Below, one piece after another: positions 1 through 8,177 of a DNA stretch of 34,645 nt. The notes beneath the pieces are model-generated. The model was not told the origin of the DNA. It made no database searches and saw only the letters and a list, made by a program, of their open reading frames with translations. The translations under genes and the position numbers were made by a program. Source of the stretch: [Phormidium] sp. LEGE 05292 (lineage in GTDB: Bacteria > Cyanobacteriota > Cyanobacteriia > Cyanobacteriales > Aerosakkonemataceae); NCBI RefSeq assembly GCF_015207735.1, contig NZ_JADEWG010000070.1, forward strand, positions 1-34,645. Reading direction: 5' to 3'. Numbering within the stretch: position 1 is the stretch's first letter; each line of letters begins with the position of its first letter.

Positions 1-79
1 CTTCTGCCTTCTGCCTTCTGCCTTCTGCCTTCTGCCTTCTGCCTTCTGCCTTCTGCCTTTCTTCCCTTCTGCCTTCTTA
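1..79. repeat. Heptamer tandem repeat (STRR type)
   Basis: Eight exact copies of CTTCTGC fill positions 1-56. A ninth copy lies at 66-72 and a degenerate one at 73-79. The array is cut by the window edge, so its full length is unknown. It abuts the 3' end of the kinase gene, whose stop codon (77-79 on the minus strand) falls inside the last degenerate unit. Short tandemly repeated repetitive sequences of 7 bp are well known in filamentous cyanobacteria. Related GGCAGAA units occur at 14846 and 30177. Confidence 0.9.
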
Positions 80-1618
80 TTGACTGGGAGAAGTTTCCTG
101 GCTGGGGGGAGTTATGGGTTCCGAGGATGGGGGGATGGGGGGCATGATTTGTAGAGGTGAGGGTTGTGAGGATTCGGTGTTTCGTGAGTTGTTGGCAGAA
201 TTGTTGGTTGGTGTGGGTTGGGTTTCTGGTGGGGAATTTGTTTCTGGGGTAGTTGAGGAATTGGAGTTGGAGGAGGAGTTGGAATTGGGGGTTGTGGTTT
301 GTGATTGGTTGGAGTTAGTGGTTTCTGGAATAGTTTGGGTTGAGGGTGTGGTGCGGCGGTAGTTACGTACAGGTTGCTGGTAAGGCTGTTCAGAACGGAC
401 TTTGCGACGCGGACGTTGTGGGGTAGGTTGTTCTTCGGCTATAGGTGTTTTTGGTGAATTTTTGATTGTTGGTGAATTTGTTTTAGTTTGTGAATTTCTA
501 GTTGGAGAGTTTTGTGGTGATGCTTCTGGTTCGGGGGTGGGGGAAATGGTGGGTTCTGCGGTAGGCCAATTTTCGGTAGGGGGAAAGGACTGTGGACGTT
601 GTAAGATGGTTCCGCCATTGCTGAAGCGGAGGGCTAAACCAAATGTTATTCCGACTAGGGCGGCGATGGATGCGGTGATGGCTAAGGATTTGAATTTGCG
701 ATTTTGGAAGATGGGGGGAATGGCTACTTGCTGACGGTGTGGGTTGGCGATCGCACTATCTGGCACAATAGTTTCAGTGACGCTAGTTAGCGATGGATCT
801 TCTGTTTGTAGAATTGGCAGTAGGGATAACCAATTTTCTATAGTTTGTGGGCGTTTGGCGGCTTCCATTTCCATCCCCCGCAAAATTGCTTGTTCTGTTT
901 GGCGGTTAATGTTGGGGTTAAGTTCGGTAGGATGAGGAAGAGAAATGCGATCGCGCAATGCAGCTGCTACTGGTGGTTGTCCTGTCAGCGCAAAATAAAG
1001 CGTGGCAGCTAAAGCATAAACATCCGTAGCCGGACTACGACGGGCTTGTGGTAAATATTGTTCTATAGGTGCATATCCGGCTGATAATACACCTGTGTGC
1101 GTTTGGGTAACTCCAGGGGTAAATTCACGAGCAATACCAAAATCGATTAAAATTACTGTTTCTGTCCCTTCACGCCGAATAATATTTTGCGGTTTGACAT
1201 CTCGGTGAAGTAAACCATTTTGGTGGACTACCTTTAAAGCAGAACCAATTTGACGAATGTAGCGAATGGCTTGTGGTTCTGTCAAAGGCTGTCCTGGGGC
1301 GACTAATTCGGCTAGGGTCGGGCCAGGAATATAATCCATAACAATGAAAGACTGACCATCTTCCTCAAAAAAGTCTAGCACTCGCACAATGTTGGAATGC
1401 TGACATTTGGCAAGTCTTTGGGCTTCGGCGACAAACTGTTGCTGAAAGCGATCGAAATACCCTTCGCGGCGCAGTTCTTCGTTAAGAGTTTTGATGACAA
1501 CCGTCTGTCCTAGATAGTTGTGGGTAGCTTTGTAGGTAATGCCAAATCCCCCCTGACCAATAGCATTATCCAGGATGTACTTGCCATTTTGTAGGACTTT
1601 ACCAGCAGTGATGTTCAT
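77..1618 (-). CDS. Membrane-anchored serine/threonine protein kinase
   Basis: Hanks-type (PknB-like) Ser/Thr kinase that phosphorylates target proteins at the cytoplasmic face of the membrane. The kinase domain covers about residues 14-270. Visible elements are the glycine loop GQGGFG (21-26), the ATP-anchoring Lys43, the helix-C Glu65, the catalytic HRDVKPQN (138-145) and the DFG motif (159-161). The substrate-lobe APIEQY segment (183-188) replaces the classical APE. One transmembrane helix spans about 311-331. It is followed by a roughly 180-residue tail rich in Pro, Ser, Thr, Asn and Gln that is probably disordered and extracytoplasmic. No PASTA, WD40 or pentapeptide sensor domain is visible. 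The ATG at 1618 places the glycine loop at the usual distance from the start. The gene diverges from the porin gene across a 182-bp gap. All catalytic residues are present; the substrate and the signal are unknown. Confidence 0.93.
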   Translation of the reverse strand: MNITAGKVLQNGKYILDNAIGQGGFGITYKATHNYLGQTVVIKTLNEELRREGYFDRFQQQFVAEAQRLAKCQHSNIVRVLDFFEEDGQSFIVMDYIPGPTLAELVAPGQPLTEPQAIRYIRQIGSALKVVHQNGLLHRDVKPQNIIRREGTETVILIDFGIAREFTPGVTQTHTGVLSAGYAPIEQYLPQARRSPATDVYALAATLYFALTGQPPVAAALRDRISLPHPTELNPNINRQTEQAILRGMEMEAAKRPQTIENWLSLLPILQTEDPSLTSVTETIVPDSAIANPHRQQVAIPPIFQNRKFKSLAITASIAALVGITFGLALRFSNGGTILQRPQSFPPTENWPTAEPTISPTPEPEASPQNSPTRNSQTKTNSPTIKNSPKTPIAEEQPTPQRPRRKVRSEQPYQQPVRNYRRTTPSTQTIPETTNSNQSQTTTPNSNSSSNSNSSTTPETNSPPETQPTPTNNSANNSRNTESSQPSPLQIMPPIPPSSEPITPPSQETSPSQ

Positions 1619-1800
1619 GGAGCAACTGACGCAACTTCAAAGTATGCCAGCTTTCCATCATAAGCTACTCTTTGGCAATTGCCCCAACAGTATTATGCCA
1701 GTATCCGATCGAACAGTTTGTGGCTGAGTTTTACTATTAGGTATATCTAAGTTTGTTAGTATCATTCGTTCTACGAGCTTTTCTTTTGGTGTGAGGAGAA

Positions 1801-3591
1801 ATGAATAAATTTTTGTGGCAGAGTTGGCTAATTAGTCCAGTAATTTTTTTTGCTAGTGGGTTAATGCCTTGGGGCGCGATTGCCGCAGATCTGACGGAAA
1901 ATGGAAAAGGTAGGAATGTGGATGCGATCGTAGTTGCTCAGGTTCCCGATCTAGGCGATACTACTACCATTGATAATATAAATCAAACGGCAACAGATTC
2001 TCCCAATTCTTCCGAATTAGATCAGGTAACATCCGTTTCCCAATTGCGCGATGTTCAACCCACAGACTGGGCTTTTCAAGCATTACAATCATTGGTAGAA
2101 CGTTACGGTTGTATTGAAGGTTATCCCGACAGAACTTATCGTGGTAATCGAGCAATGACTCGATATGAATTCGCCGCCGGGTTAAATAGTTGTTTGGATC
2201 GAATTCAAGAATTAATCGCTGCTTTACCCCAAGGAATAAGTAAAGAAGATTTAGATAAACTGCGAAGGTTACAAGAAGAATTTGCCGTAGAATTGGCATC
2301 GATGCGCGGTCGAGTTGATGCTTTAGAAGCCAGAGTTAGTGAAGTAGAAGCAAATCAATTTTCTACTACTACTAAACTTAATGGTTTTGTCGCTTTTAAT
2401 TTCACCACAGCTTCTATAGCTGGAGATAATGTCAAAGTTGAAGGTTTTAGTGGCCCCCCACCTATAGCAATGCGCGATCCTGCCACTAATAAACCAATGG
2501 TTAGAAGAGCAACTAATCCCAATACTACCATGAGTGGATTAGCCTGGTTAACCTTGAATACTTCTTTTAATGGTAGGGATTCTTTAGTAACTAAATTAGT
2601 AGCAGGAAATGGTAATTCACCAGTCAATCAGTTGCTTTCTGCTGGGTTATTTAACACTGCTGGAACACCATTTTTCGATCAAACTGCTGGTGTATTTGCC
2701 AATGAAGTTGTACTTGGTGAACTGTTCTATAGTTTCCCTGTTGCTGACAACTTACGACTTACTGTTGGGCCGAGAATTAACTGGTATCTTCACTTTGATT
2801 TTAATCCTTTCACTCTGCCCTTTACAGGTGCTAATACTTTCAACGCAATCAACAGTTCTCTTCTGACTTATACCAAACGGGGTGCAGGTGCAGTTGTTGA
2901 GTGGAATATCTCGAAAAACTTTGAATTTCGCACTGCATATTTGACCGAAAGTATTGAATTTAATCCTGGCCCACGTCCAGCTGCCGATCCTAACATAGGT
3001 TTGTTTAATGGTGCAGACAGCATTACTGCTGAGTTGACTATAAAACCAACACCAACTGCTAATATTCGTTTTCTTTATCTGCACTCTAATTTACCCAGGA
3101 ATCCTCTTGGACAAATTGCTAGACAGCCACTTTTAGGAGTAGCTGATGATGGTTTTGGTGGTAGACTTCATGATGCCTCTGCTGATACTTTTGGGGTAAA
3201 CTTTGATTGGTTAATTACCAAAGGTTTTGGCATTTTTGGCCGTTATTACTATTCTAGTACCAATATTAGTCCGATTGACGAATCACGCCCTGATGGTAAT
3301 ATTAATGCCCAAAATATCCAAGCTGGGTTAGCTTTTCCTGATCTAGGAAAAAAAGGTGCTTTAGCAACTGTGAATTTTGTGATTCCCTTTGATGTTTTGG
3401 AAGGTCGGAAATTTTTAGTTGCTGGCGGTGGCAATGGCGGTACTCAATACGAAATTGGCACAACTTACTTCATTCCTATTACGCCCAATATTGGTATTGT
3501 GCCATCGTTGTATGTAATTGGAAATATCAATAATTTCGATGATAACCCAACGGTTTTTGTAGGTAACTTGCAAACCGAATTCCGCTTTTAG
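1801..3591 (+). CDS. SLH-domain OprB-type outer-membrane porin
   Basis: Cyanobacterial major outer-membrane porin of the SomA/OprB type, 596 residues, often annotated as 'iron uptake porin'. A signal peptide ends near residue 28 (AIA/AD). One SLH domain (about 81-135, containing PTDWAFQALQ and TRYEFA) should bind peptidoglycan-linked polymer. A coiled coil follows at about 145-190 (heptads around ASMRGRVDALEARVSEVE). The rest, about 195-596, is a beta-barrel ending in the outer-membrane signature terminal Phe (EFRF). The ATG is preceded by GAGGAGAA at about 1793-1800, very close to the start but purine-rich. A palindrome just after the stop (3609-3642) may end transcription. The family is established as a passive channel for ions and small solutes; substrate preference cannot be read from the sequence. 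Confidence 0.92.
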   Translation: MNKFLWQSWLISPVIFFASGLMPWGAIAADLTENGKGRNVDAIVVAQVPDLGDTTTIDNINQTATDSPNSSELDQVTSVSQLRDVQPTDWAFQALQSLVERYGCIEGYPDRTYRGNRAMTRYEFAAGLNSCLDRIQELIAALPQGISKEDLDKLRRLQEEFAVELASMRGRVDALEARVSEVEANQFSTTTKLNGFVAFNFTTASIAGDNVKVEGFSGPPPIAMRDPATNKPMVRRATNPNTTMSGLAWLTLNTSFNGRDSLVTKLVAGNGNSPVNQLLSAGLFNTAGTPFFDQTAGVFANEVVLGELFYSFPVADNLRLTVGPRINWYLHFDFNPFTLPFTGANTFNAINSSLLTYTKRGAGAVVEWNISKNFEFRTAYLTESIEFNPGPRPAADPNIGLFNGADSITAELTIKPTPTANIRFLYLHSNLPRNPLGQIARQPLLGVADDGFGGRLHDASADTFGVNFDWLITKGFGIFGRYYYSSTNISPIDESRPDGNINAQNIQAGLAFPDLGKKGALATVNFVIPFDVLEGRKFLVAGGGNGGTQYEIGTTYFIPITPNIGIVPSLYVIGNINNFDDNPTVFVGNLQTEFRF

Positions 3592-3608
3592 AGCATAAGT
3601 TCATAACC

Positions 3609-3642
3609 GTTCGTTGTAGGGACTGAAGTCCCTACAACGAAC
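3609..3642. repeat. 34-bp perfect palindrome between convergent genes
   Basis: The left arm 3609-3624 (GTTCGTTGTAGGGACT) is perfectly complementary to 3627-3642, with a 2-nt centre. It lies between the stops of the porin (+) and the small secreted protein (-). The same outer sequence forms a longer hairpin at 32592-32657, so this is a dispersed family and not a chance hairpin. It could act as a bidirectional terminator or be a miniature mobile-element remnant. Confidence 0.85.
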
Positions 3643-3646
3643 TTTC

Positions 3647-3976
3647 TTAGAATGTATTGTTTTGATTGTTTGGAGTAGTTGTTTGTAACCTGTTTCTTTG
3701 ATTATTTCTAATTGTTTCAATTGCTGCTGGAGGTGTGTTTGGGCCGATCGCACCACAGTAATATAAGTTCATTACTGCTTTAAATGCCCAATCATTCGGT
3801 GATAAGTCTCGAAATGGTATGGGCAAAGTTTCTGGTCTACCTTGGACGCAAGCATTAATTATTTGATCTTCGGTAACTTGTACTGTGGTTTGAGGTGCGT
3901 TAGTTTGGGCTAGAGCGGGTAATCCTAAACACAGGGAAGTTAACAGAGTGGAAGTTGCTATTTTTAAGGGTTTCAT
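3647..3976 (-). CDS. Small secreted protein with a partial SLH-like motif
   Basis: A 109-residue protein with a clear signal peptide (MKPLKIATSTLL... cut near ALA/QT, about residue 23). The mature part contains PFRDLSPNDWAFKAVMNLYY followed by CGAIG. This matches the first half of an SLH repeat and resembles the DVQPTDWAFQALQSLVERYGCIEG segment of the neighbouring porin. The second SLH half (TRYEFA) is absent, and the C-terminus is a Gln/Asn/Thr-rich tail. Two mature cysteines (in NACVQG and YYCGAI) could form a disulfide. It is transcribed towards the porin. It is probably a periplasmic or wall-associated protein; its function is unknown. Start ATG at 3976. Confidence 0.75.
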   Translation of the reverse strand: MKPLKIATSTLLTSLCLGLPALAQTNAPQTTVQVTEDQIINACVQGRPETLPIPFRDLSPNDWAFKAVMNLYYCGAIGPNTPPAAIETIRNNQRNRLQTTTPNNQNNTF

Positions 3977-4025
3977 AGTTTTTGCTGTTAAATAAGGACA
4001 CTGGAAGCCAGGGAAAGTTTAGCCA

Positions 4026-4063
4026 GGATTTACAGAAATTAATCCTGACAATCATGTAAATCC
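4026..4063. repeat. Inverted repeat upstream of the small secreted protein
   Basis: GGATTTAC (4026-4033) is complementary to GTAAATCC (4056-4063), with a 22-nt loop. It lies in the 120-bp gap between the minus-strand flavoenzyme stop and the minus-strand secreted-protein start. It may be a terminator-like structure or a small dispersed repeat. There is no strong T-run, so its function is uncertain. Confidence 0.4.
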
Positions 4064-4096
4064 ATAAATCCCGCTCCTGGTTTTAGTTTCAGTTTT

Positions 4097-5257
4097 TTAC
4101 GATAGTTTCAGTTGATTAATGATAGAATCTTCGCCAATTTGTGCTTTGGCAAAACGTTTTGCTAATGGGGGAATCAATACCAAAGGATTACTAAAACCGG
4201 AAAAAATGTGAATGCCTGTAAAATTGGGAATTGCCCCAATTACAGGTAAACGATTATGGCTAAATCCTACTAAACAATGATGCCATTTTCCTGGTAAATT
4301 CGCCAATTTGGGCAGGATTTTTCCAACTTGGGTACGCAGGGCAGTTTCGCTGGTATTGGCATTAATTCTAGCATGGCGATCGCTCAATGTCCGGCTAATT
4401 TGTCCAATGATAATTCTGCCATCTTGAAATTGAATTGCACCCGGATCTAAAATATATGGAACTATCTCTGTTTCTGGCTGTTCCCAAAGATGTTCAACTT
4501 CTGATTTGCTAGCTTCTGCTTCTAGTTGAAACCGTTTGAGTTGTGCTGGCATAACTAAAGTTCGTAACCTCAAATCAACGGGGGCTATTTCGATTAATTC
4601 AGCATGAGTAAAAAACAATCTAATGTTGATTTCCGCAGCTTTTAGTAAACTGCGGCTAACTCCCCCAGCACAAACCACAACATTAGCACTTTGGTAAGTT
4701 TCGTTGGCGGTTTTTATTCCGAAAATTTGTTGCTTTTCCTGAAGGAAACCTAAGACTTCGGCGATTTGGATTTTTCCGCCTAATCTAATCATAGCTTGAG
4801 TGTAACCTTGGGTAGTTAACTCCGGGTTAATATGTCCATGTTTAACTGTTAAAGCACCACTGATAGAGTCAGGATTTAATAAAGGTTCAACTTCACAAGC
4901 TTCTTGGCTATTTAACAGTTTGGGAGGAATAGCAAATTGGCTGTAAGCAGTGGCAACTTTTTCTGGATCTTCAGAGGTATCAATGGTTAAAATTAAGTCT
5001 AATTCCCGAAACTCTGTATCAGTCTCTAATTCTTCAGATAAAATGCGATGACGGCTAATTCCTTCGGCGCAAAGTTGCCTAGTTAATTTAGTTGTTCCTG
5101 ACCAATATGCTAAACCACCGTAACTATAACGAGTAGAATTTTGTGGCTTAACATCTTTTTCTAAAAGTAGTACAGAAAAGCCTATTTTTGCTAGTTCGTA
5201 ACTTAATGCCGCACCTGTGATTCCGCCACCAACAACAATCCAATCGTATGTTTTCAT
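4097..5257 (-). CDS. FAD-dependent oxidoreductase (DAO / glycine oxidase-like)
   Basis: Flavoprotein of the D-amino-acid oxidase (DAO) superfamily, 386 residues, a normal family length. The N-terminal Rossmann dinucleotide motif VVGGGITGAALSYELA is followed by LLLEKD, whose acidic residue binds the FAD ribose. Residues around VVCAGG form the second FAD-contacting strand. The C-terminal segment with VGFSHNRLPVIGAIPN, then HIFSGFSNP, is the conserved FAD-closing region of glycine-oxidase/sarcosine-oxidase-like enzymes. Members oxidise amines or amino acids; the substrate cannot be assigned here. The DUF952 gene lies 20 nt upstream on the same strand, so the two are probably co-transcribed. The ATG at 5257 places the GxGxxG loop near residue 10, as expected. 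Confidence 0.88.
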   Translation of the reverse strand: MKTYDWIVVGGGITGAALSYELAKIGFSVLLLEKDVKPQNSTRYSYGGLAYWSGTTKLTRQLCAEGISRHRILSEELETDTEFRELDLILTIDTSEDPEKVATAYSQFAIPPKLLNSQEACEVEPLLNPDSISGALTVKHGHINPELTTQGYTQAMIRLGGKIQIAEVLGFLQEKQQIFGIKTANETYQSANVVVCAGGVSRSLLKAAEINIRLFFTHAELIEIAPVDLRLRTLVMPAQLKRFQLEAEASKSEVEHLWEQPETEIVPYILDPGAIQFQDGRIIIGQISRTLSDRHARINANTSETALRTQVGKILPKLANLPGKWHHCLVGFSHNRLPVIGAIPNFTGIHIFSGFSNPLVLIPPLAKRFAKAQIGEDSIINQLKLS

Positions 5258-5277
5258 TTGCTAATTTTATTGAGTAG

Positions 5278-5628
5278 TTAAAGATTAAATTTAGCAAGTT
5301 CTGGGGGTAATTTAAACTTGCCGTTGGCATCTGGCCCAAAAGCGATCGCATCAATCACAGCATCAGTATTTAACAACCCATAAATATGGGGAAACTTTTC
5401 TTCTCCTACCGCTTCATATTTAATTTCTGGTTGCACTTTTTCTGATTCAATACAAAGTAAAATTAATCCGGTTTGATTAGCGAAAAAAGTGTTAGCGGTT
5501 TTTTCAATTTGTTCTATGGTTGAACAATGAATAAATCCCTCAGAATCTAATGTATTGTTATAGTAATTGCCAGTATTCTTTGCCTGTTCCCATTGTGCGG
5601 TTTCGGTAATGTGTAAAATAATCTTCAA
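5278..5628 (-). CDS. DUF952 family protein
   Basis: A 116-residue protein matching the DUF952 family by length and signatures: LHITETAQWEQAK at the N-terminus, EGFIHCST in the middle and KFPHIYGLLN with conserved His towards the C-terminus. The biochemical role is not established. The start is a TTG directly after an in-frame TAA; GAGGG seven nucleotides upstream is a good ribosome site, so TTG is the only sensible start. The gene leads a two-gene unit with the DAO-type oxidoreductase (20-nt gap). The conserved histidines suggest an enzyme, but no reaction should be assumed. Confidence 0.85.
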   Translation of the reverse strand: MKIILHITETAQWEQAKNTGNYYNNTLDSEGFIHCSTIEQIEKTANTFFANQTGLILLCIESEKVQPEIKYEAVGEEKFPHIYGLLNTDAVIDAIAFGPDANGKFKLPPELAKFNL

Positions 5629-5755
5629 TTAATTGCCCTCCATCCTAAGCGGTCATTTCTCTACGGCTCAACTAAGCTTAACCTGAGTATAAATTATACA
5701 TAACCTTAATAGCAGAAAATAGAAAAGAAAAGCAATGAATACCGACACCTCTTTG

Positions 5756-5857
5756 GGACTTACGCAAAAAGTGCAGTGCTATTACCTGTTTACTAAATTA
5801 GAGTTCCGGTAAACAGTTAACGGTTAGCTCCTATTTTTTAAGTTAAAGCGTAAGTCC
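5756..5857. mobile_element. MITE-like element with GGACTTACGC terminal repeats
   Basis: A 102-bp segment bounded by GGACTTACGC (5756-5765) and its exact complement GCGTAAGTCC (5848-5857). It holds an inner inverted repeat CTGTTTAC (5786-5793) / GTAAACAG (5809-5816). There is no coding capacity. The size, nested inverted repeats and intergenic position fit a miniature inverted-repeat element derived from an insertion sequence. A lone ACTTACGCA-like end appears again near 8290. No clear target duplication was recognised. Confidence 0.6.
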
Positions 5858-5893
5858 TATTCGTATCTGTTATTTTTAATACTCTGGAATTAT

Positions 5894-6133
5894 ATGAGTG
5901 GTTTTTCTGAAGATAAATGGCAAAGAATTAAGTTCTTGGCTGCGAGATTGCAAGCAATTAAAAATTTATTGGAAAGTTTTGGTATAGAAGTCAATAATCA
6001 ACCTTTTGCTGAAGATTTACAACCAATTAAAAGACAGTTAGAATCTGATTTTGAAAAAACTTTAGATGAATTACTAAAATTAATTGAGAATAGCAGCAAT
6101 AATGGTAATAATAGCGAAGTAAATAATCATTAG
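5894..6133 (+). CDS. Small helical protein of unknown function
   Basis: A 79-residue, highly charged, probably all-helical protein. Two amphipathic helices are suggested by KWQRIKFLAARLQAIKNLLE and by the segment around PIKRQLESDFEKTLDELLKL. They are separated by a short loop (FGIEVNNQPF), and the protein ends in an Asn/Ser-rich tail. It has no signal peptide, membrane segment or cysteine. I do not recognise the family. Amphipathic heptad-like spacing argues for a real protein. The absence of a clear ribosome site before the ATG and the adjacent mobile-like element lower confidence. Confidence 0.55.
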   Translation: MSGFSEDKWQRIKFLAARLQAIKNLLESFGIEVNNQPFAEDLQPIKRQLESDFEKTLDELLKLIENSSNNGNNSEVNNH

Positions 6134-6169
6134 GTTTCTGGTAAAACTGCAAAATATAGGATTTTTTAC

Positions 6170-6209
6170 CACAGATATCCACAGATGCACACAGATTAAC
6201 ACAGATGAA
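6170..6209. repeat. Four 10-bp repeats with CACAGAT core
   Basis: CACAGAT occurs at 6170, 6180, 6190 and 6200, exactly 10 bp apart, so each copy falls on the same face of the helix. It lies between the small helical protein and the GFA gene. Similar CACAGAT strings are known as interspersed intergenic sequence in many bacteria, so the array may be a repeat relic and not an operator. Confidence 0.7.
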
Positions 6210-6277
6210 ATTTGAAGGCTTTCGGCTGGGAAAAAGATAAACTAGAAAGCAGAGCAAGAAGATAGGAGTATTTCCCG

Positions 6278-6673
6278 ATGACAGCAGAAGTAGGAGAAGC
6301 TGTTACATATCAAGGTGGGTGTCACTGTGGCGCGGTGCGATTTCAGGTGGTGGTTGATGAGCACGAAGCCACAGATTGTAATTGTTCAATCTGTAAAAAG
6401 AAGGGTTTTTTGCATTTAATAGTTCCCAAGGAACAGTTTAAGTTGTTGCAGGGTGAAGATGCTTTGACGACTTATACTTTTAATACGGGAGTGGCGAAAC
6501 ATCTGTTCTGCCGAATTTGTGGGATACATTCTTTTTATATACCCCGATCGCACCCCGATGGCATAGATGTAAATGTACATTGTTTGGATGAAGATGTCTT
6601 GTCGCGGTTTCGCATTGTTCCTTTTGATGGGGCAAATTGGGAACAAAATATAAATAAACTGCGAAATAATTAG
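6278..6673 (+). CDS. GFA/CENP-V family zinc-binding protein
   Basis: A 131-residue protein of the GFA (glutathione-dependent formaldehyde-activating enzyme-like) family, which binds two zinc ions through cysteines. All expected groups are present: GGCHCGAVRF near the N-terminus, NCSICKKKGFLH in the middle and FCRICGIHSFY after it. Length is typical of the single-domain form. GGAG about 10 nt before the ATG supports the start. Gfa-type proteins have been proposed to condense glutathione with formaldehyde, but most family members lack a proven reaction, so only the fold and zinc binding are assigned. It lies 59 nt upstream of leuB on the same strand without an obvious functional link. Confidence 0.85.
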   Translation: MTAEVGEAVTYQGGCHCGAVRFQVVVDEHEATDCNCSICKKKGFLHLIVPKEQFKLLQGEDALTTYTFNTGVAKHLFCRICGIHSFYIPRSHPDGIDVNVHCLDEDVLSRFRIVPFDGANWEQNINKLRNN

Positions 6674-6732
6674 GATTTCGGTAACAATTAAATGCCAAAA
6701 TAAATATTCTGCGATTTCAAGCTCAAACACAC

Positions 6733-7833
6733 ATGACACAAGCAAAAAAATATCGGATTACGCTTTTACCGGGCGATGGTATTGGCCCGGAAATAATGGC
6801 TGTTACAGTAGATGTATTAAAAGCAGTAGGTCAGCAATTAGATATCACCTTTGAATTTCAACAAGCAAAAATTGGTGGTGCTGCTATTGATGATACAGGC
6901 GATCCGTTACCACCCTCTACATTGGAAATTTGTCGCAACAGTGATGCCGTTTTACTCGCCGCCATCGGGGGTTGGAAGTGGGATAATTTACCTTCTCAGC
7001 AACGTCCAGAACGCGGACTTTTAGGATTAAGGGCGGGATTAGGTTTATTTGCTAATCTGCGTCCTGCAAAAATTTTACCCCAATTAATTGACGCTTCCAC
7101 ATTAAAAAAAGAAGTGGTAGAAGGTGTGGATATTATGGTGGTGAGAGAACTAACTGGGGGAATTTATTTCGGTCAACCCAAGGGAATTTTTCCCACAGAA
7201 AGTGGGGAAAAACGGGGTGTAAATACGATGGCTTATACTGAAAGCGAGATCGATCGCATTGGTAAAGTCGCCTTTGAAACTGCTCAGAAACGTGGTGGTA
7301 AACTTTGCTCAGTCGATAAAGCAAATGTGTTAGAAGTATCGCAGTTGTGGCGCGATCGTATTACCAAATTAGCCGCAGAATATCCTGATGTCGAATTATC
7401 CCATCTTTATGTAGACAATGCTGCAATGCAGTTAGTTCGTGCCCCTAAACAATTCGACACAATTGTTACCGGAAACTTATTTGGCGACATTCTTTCTGAT
7501 GCAGCAGCGATGTTAACAGGCAGTATTGGGATGTTACCTTCTGCCAGTTTAGGTGCTAGTGGCCCTGGAGTGTTTGAACCAGTTCACGGATCGGCCCCTG
7601 ACATTGCTGGTCAAGATAAGGCAAATCCTTTAGCACAGGTGCTTAGCGCCGCCATGATGCTGCGTTATGGACTTGACCAACCCCTCGCAGCCGATCAAAT
7701 TGAGCAAGCGGTATTGCAAGTCCTAGACAAAGGTTATCGCACTGGCGATATTATGTCAGAAGGGATGAAACTTTTGGGCTGTCGAGGCATGGGAGATACC
7801 CTGCTGACAGAACTAGAAAACCTCCAATCTTAG
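6733..7833 (+). CDS. leuB: 3-isopropylmalate dehydrogenase
   Basis: Third step of leucine biosynthesis: NAD-dependent oxidation and decarboxylation of (2R,3S)-3-isopropylmalate to 4-methyl-2-oxopentanoate in the cytosol. The 366-residue length is normal. Signatures include [12 protein letters not shown] near the start, the substrate-arginine region [32 protein letters not shown], the catalytic Lys region [10 protein letters not shown], and the metal and NAD segments [20 protein letters not shown] and [12 protein letters not shown]. The ELTGGIYFG and ANLRPA signatures favour LeuB over isocitrate or tartrate dehydrogenases. The other leu genes are not in this window; scattered leu genes are usual in cyanobacteria. 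Confidence 0.96.
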   Translation: MTQAKKYRITLLPGDGIGPEIMAVTVDVLKAVGQQLDITFEFQQAKIGGAAIDDTGDPLPPSTLEICRNSDAVLLAAIGGWKWDNLPSQQRPERGLLGLRAGLGLFANLRPAKILPQLIDASTLKKEVVEGVDIMVVRELTGGIYFGQPKGIFPTESGEKRGVNTMAYTESEIDRIGKVAFETAQKRGGKLCSVDKANVLEVSQLWRDRITKLAAEYPDVELSHLYVDNAAMQLVRAPKQFDTIVTGNLFGDILSDAAAMLTGSIGMLPSASLGASGPGVFEPVHGSAPDIAGQDKANPLAQVLSAAMMLRYGLDQPLAADQIEQAVLQVLDKGYRTGDIMSEGMKLLGCRGMGDTLLTELENLQS

Positions 7834-7913
7834 GTCTTCCTTGTGTTAATTGGCAGCTAATATTATCAGCTGCCGCCGCACCTAACAAATCCAAGAGAAA
7901 TCGGGGTAAAACT

Positions 7914-8177
7914 GTGCTAAAAGCTGGAAAACCACAGGTAGAAGTTAACATCAGTTCCGCAAATGTTCCGACTTTGGCAGACCCAGGTATACTGAAAGCT
8001 GCTCGTAACATTTATCGCATTTACTACGAAGTACATCCCAACATTTCGCATCGCCCTTTGGGTGTGGTAATTAATCGGAATAATTATCGAGGTAAACTGA
8101 TTTTTGCTCAGAAAATAGTTCTCCTCCCCGCAGAATGTTTTGTGCCATTTAATGAAATTGAATCGGAATTATATTAA
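7914..8177 (+). CDS. Possible small protein of unknown function
   Basis: An 87-residue reading frame beginning with GTG. The start has a weak GGGGT ribosome-site candidate upstream, and the frame stays open for some distance further upstream, so the true start is uncertain. The translation has ordinary composition, with segments such as KAARNIYRIYYEVHPN and RPLGVVINRNNYRGKLIF. I do not recognise a family. It has no signal peptide or membrane segment. The opposite strand is also open over 7751-8011, so coding is not proven. It follows leuB by 80 nt. Confidence 0.4.
   Translation: MLKAGKPQVEVNISSANVPTLADPGILKAARNIYRIYYEVHPNISHRPLGVVINRNNYRGKLIFAQKIVLLPAECFVPFNEIESELY

Noticed and set aside
2752-3084. 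110-residue minus-strand frame inside the porin
   Set aside because: It is antisense to a clear porin, with odd composition and no start context; a shadow frame.
7751-8011. Minus-strand frame over the leuB end
   Set aside because: It overlaps the conserved leuB C-terminus, has no ribosome site and no recognisable protein features.
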